NCBI GenBank assembly: GCA_002413065.1 | Contig: DHWH01000002.1 | Coordinates: forward strand, 8,732 to 23,557 | From: Patescibacteria group bacterium UBA5187 | GTDB taxonomy: Bacteria; Patescibacteriota; Minisyncoccia; Phycocordibacterales; PALSA-1337 | Reading direction: 5' to 3' | Length of the DNA: 14,826 nucleotides | In this document: positions 13,627 through 14,826 of the stretch, one piece after another | Position numbering within the stretch: position 1 is the first letter of the stretch | Layout of the letters: the number at the start of each line of letters is the position of its first letter | Position numbers and translations under genes: made by a program | Notes under the pieces: generated by a model | Told to the model about the DNA's origin: nothing | The model's input: the letters and a program-made list of their open reading frames with translations, nothing else | Databases searched by the model: none

Positions 13627-13890
13627 ATGACGACCCAACTCACTTTCAAAGAAAAAGTATTCTCAGTTGTCCGTCATATTCCTGCAGGGAAAGTTATGAC
13701 GTATAAGGAAGTTGCTCAGAAAATCGGCAATCCGTTGGCGTCGCGCGCTGTCGGTTCTGCACTGAGTACGAACTACGATCCGAAGATTCCATATCATCGC
13801 GTCATCCGCTCAGATGGAAAAATGGGCGGGTACAACAGGGGACTTTCGAAAAAAATTGCGATTCTCAAAAAAGAAGGTTTCTTGTGCTAA
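13627..13890 (+). CDS. Alkyltransferase-like (ATL) protein with Tyr at the acceptor position
   Basis: This 87-residue protein corresponds to the DNA-binding domain of O6-alkylguanine-DNA alkyltransferases. It has IPAGKVMTYKEVA (18-30), the helix ASRAVGSALSTN (38-49) with the arginine finger Arg40, and the active-site block IPYHRVI (54-60). The invariant acceptor Cys of MGMT (PCHR) is Tyr56, so it cannot take up alkyl groups. ATL proteins replace that Cys, commonly with Trp or Ala; they bind O6-alkylguanine, flip it out and mark it for nucleotide excision repair. The same role is inferred here. The gene lies two bases after the cyclophilin stop, likely co-transcribed. It is shorter than most ATLs (about 100-130 residues), ending soon after GGYNRG and KKEGF. 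Its stop codon is part of the -10 box of the next gene. Confidence 0.87.
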   Translation: MTTQLTFKEKVFSVVRHIPAGKVMTYKEVAQKIGNPLASRAVGSALSTNYDPKIPYHRVIRSDGKMGGYNRGLSKKIAILKKEGFLC

Positions 13891-13893
13891 AAT
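13885..13893 (+). promoter_or_regulatory. Extended -10 box of the nuclease gene, overlapping the ATL stop
   Basis: TGC and TAAAAT (13888-13893) end 6 bases before the ATG at 13900. The first three bases of TAAAAT are the TAA stop of the ATL gene. A leaderless transcript of the nuclease gene is expected. Confidence 0.6.
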
Positions 13894-13899
13894 ATCCCC

Positions 13900-14748
13900 A
13901 TGTCCGACTATTACAATGCTCGCCGTACGCGAAACATTTTCGACCGGGAGAGTGAGGATACATTCAAGGTCAGCAGATCGAAGATTGATCTCTTTTTGAA
14001 TTGTCCGCTTTGCTTTTATCTCGATTGCTGTCTTGGTGTAGGACGTCCTCCTGGATATCCATTCGCGCTCAACTCTGCCGTCGATACACTTCTCAAAAAA
14101 GAATTTGATATTCATCGCGCGAAAAAGAGGGCGCATCCGCTCATGAATGCATATGGTTTGCGCGACGTCATTCCTTTCAGCCACGAAGATCTCGATATCT
14201 GGAGGAGTAATTTCAAAGGCATCCGCTATGTTCATGAACCGTCACGTCTTCTCGTTACAGGTGCCATCGACGACGTCTGGACCACTTCAAAGGGGGAGTT
14301 GATCATCGTTGACTACAAGTCCACAAGCAAGGAAGAGAAAGTCACTCTCGATAAAGAATGGCAGATAGGGTACAAGCGCCAGATGGAAGTGTATCAATGG
14401 CTCTTCCGTCAGAATGGTTTTGAAGTTTCCAAGACGGGATATTTCGTATATTGTAACGGCAAAACGGACAGACAAGCTTTCGACGCAAAACTGGATTTTG
14501 ATATTGATCTTATCGCATACACAGGAGATGATTCCTGGATCGAACCGGCATTGAAAGACATACGCGCATGTCTCATGAATGCAAAGCCTCCTGCCGCGGC
14601 AAAGGAGTGTGATTATTGCGCGTACAGGAAAGCGGCGCGCGATGTTCAGCAGGTAAAGCAGACGCAGGCGACCCAGACTAAACAGGTCAAAAAAGAAGGA
14701 ATCAAGCTTGTATTGGAAAAAGAAACTAAGTATAGTCACCCGGAGTAG
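13900..14748 (+). CDS. PD-(D/E)XK nuclease family protein (RecB-like)
   Basis: This 282-residue protein has the nuclease core of the RecB/Cas4-like superfamily: Asp124 in VTGAIDDVW, D138-Y-K140 in GELIIVDYKSTS, and the Q161xxxY165 motif in KRQMEVYQWLF. The start SRSKIDLFLNCPLCFYLD matches the conserved opening of RecB-type nuclease domains. Cysteines at 35, 38, 43 and 44 and at 224, 237 and 240 (ECDYCAYR) could hold an Fe-S cluster as in AddB and Cas4, but the spacing is not a full match. The role is probably DNA end processing or repair; no helicase partner or Cas gene is near. It is a family I associate with Patescibacteria genomes. The tail after about 245 is Gln/Lys/Thr-rich and likely disordered. 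The ATG at 13900 is preceded by an extended -10 box. Confidence 0.88.
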   Translation: MSDYYNARRTRNIFDRESEDTFKVSRSKIDLFLNCPLCFYLDCCLGVGRPPGYPFALNSAVDTLLKKEFDIHRAKKRAHPLMNAYGLRDVIPFSHEDLDIWRSNFKGIRYVHEPSRLLVTGAIDDVWTTSKGELIIVDYKSTSKEEKVTLDKEWQIGYKRQMEVYQWLFRQNGFEVSKTGYFVYCNGKTDRQAFDAKLDFDIDLIAYTGDDSWIEPALKDIRACLMNAKPPAAAKECDYCAYRKAARDVQQVKQTQATQTKQVKKEGIKLVLEKETKYSHPE

Positions 14749-14756
14749 CGCGCTAC
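14745..14756. repeat. 12-bp perfect palindrome over the nuclease stop codon
   Basis: GTAGCGCGCTAC is self-complementary and includes the TAG stop. No T run follows, so it is not a standard terminator. The remaining bases to 14826 hold no gene that I can support. Confidence 0.4.
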
Positions 14757-14826
14757 GTCTTATGGTGCAGGAGAGCATGGCAAGGGAAGGCCATTGAACA
14801 GGTACCGTTTAGTATTCAATAGCTTG

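Noticed and set aside
13900..14748. Cas4 of a CRISPR system
   Set aside because: There is no CRISPR array or other cas gene, and the protein opening and cysteine spacing fit a general RecB-type family better.
1..14826. Alternative genetic code with TGA as glycine
   Set aside because: All conserved proteins are full length without in-frame TGA and use ordinary glycine codons, so the standard code suffices.
14749..14826. Possible start of a gene or structural RNA at the window end
   Set aside because: Short frames stop quickly on both strands and no tRNA-like fold was found; there is too little sequence to judge.

Overview
The window looks like a chromosomal segment of a bacterium from the Candidate Phyla Radiation (Patescibacteria), most likely a parcubacterial lineage. 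This is inferred from gene style and not from a marker phylogeny. The evidence is: compact, moderately AT-rich DNA with tiny intergenic gaps; exported proteins made of one N-terminal membrane helix, a Ser/Thr-rich linker and a single domain (a Gmad2 protein and a cyclophilin); a short AspRS; a PD-(D/E)XK nuclease of a type I associate with these genomes; and promoters whose -10 box lies 6-7 bases before the ATG, so many mRNAs are probably leaderless. The code is standard, but none of the 19 annotated genes ends in TGA.

Layout. 1-159 is the 3' end of a DEAD-box helicase, closed by a hairpin terminator shared with a convergent small gene of unknown function (226-543, minus). 624-2291 encodes a GlcD/D-lactate-dehydrogenase-type flavoprotein. 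2367-4689 is a three-gene operon: ABC ATPase, ABC-2 permease, and a winged-helix/Nudix protein whose Nudix box has lost two of its three key glutamates. 4744-5598 encodes an isopenicillin-N-synthase-like 2-oxoglutarate/Fe(II) dioxygenase, convergent with an ECF sigma factor (minus, 5611-6216).

The sigma gene diverges from dipZ (6258-8108), a CcdA-thioredoxin-CBM fusion. After dipZ come an unannotated-looking 32-residue basic protein gene (8128-8226), msrA (8276-8820, split by a one-base frameshift directly before the catalytic Cys), a GrpB-like gene and msrB. This stretch reads as a thiol-redox and methionine-sulfoxide repair island, and the divergent sigma factor may control it. A bidirectional terminator separates msrB from aspS (minus, 9857-11254). 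The aspS product is a bacterial-type AspRS without the GAD insertion and with a His typical of non-discriminating enzymes.

Divergent from aspS are a Gmad2-domain membrane-anchored protein, a DHH/DHHA1 phosphoesterase (NrnA-like), a membrane-anchored cyclophilin, an alkyltransferase-like protein with Tyr instead of the acceptor Cys, and a PD-(D/E)XK nuclease with possible Fe-S cysteines. No tRNA, rRNA, IS element or CRISPR array was seen. No stretch over 300 bases lacks a gene. The strongest leads are the leaderless promoter layout, the absence of TGA stops, the 32-residue gene, the msrA frameshift, the degenerate Nudix sensor and the Tyr-type ATL.
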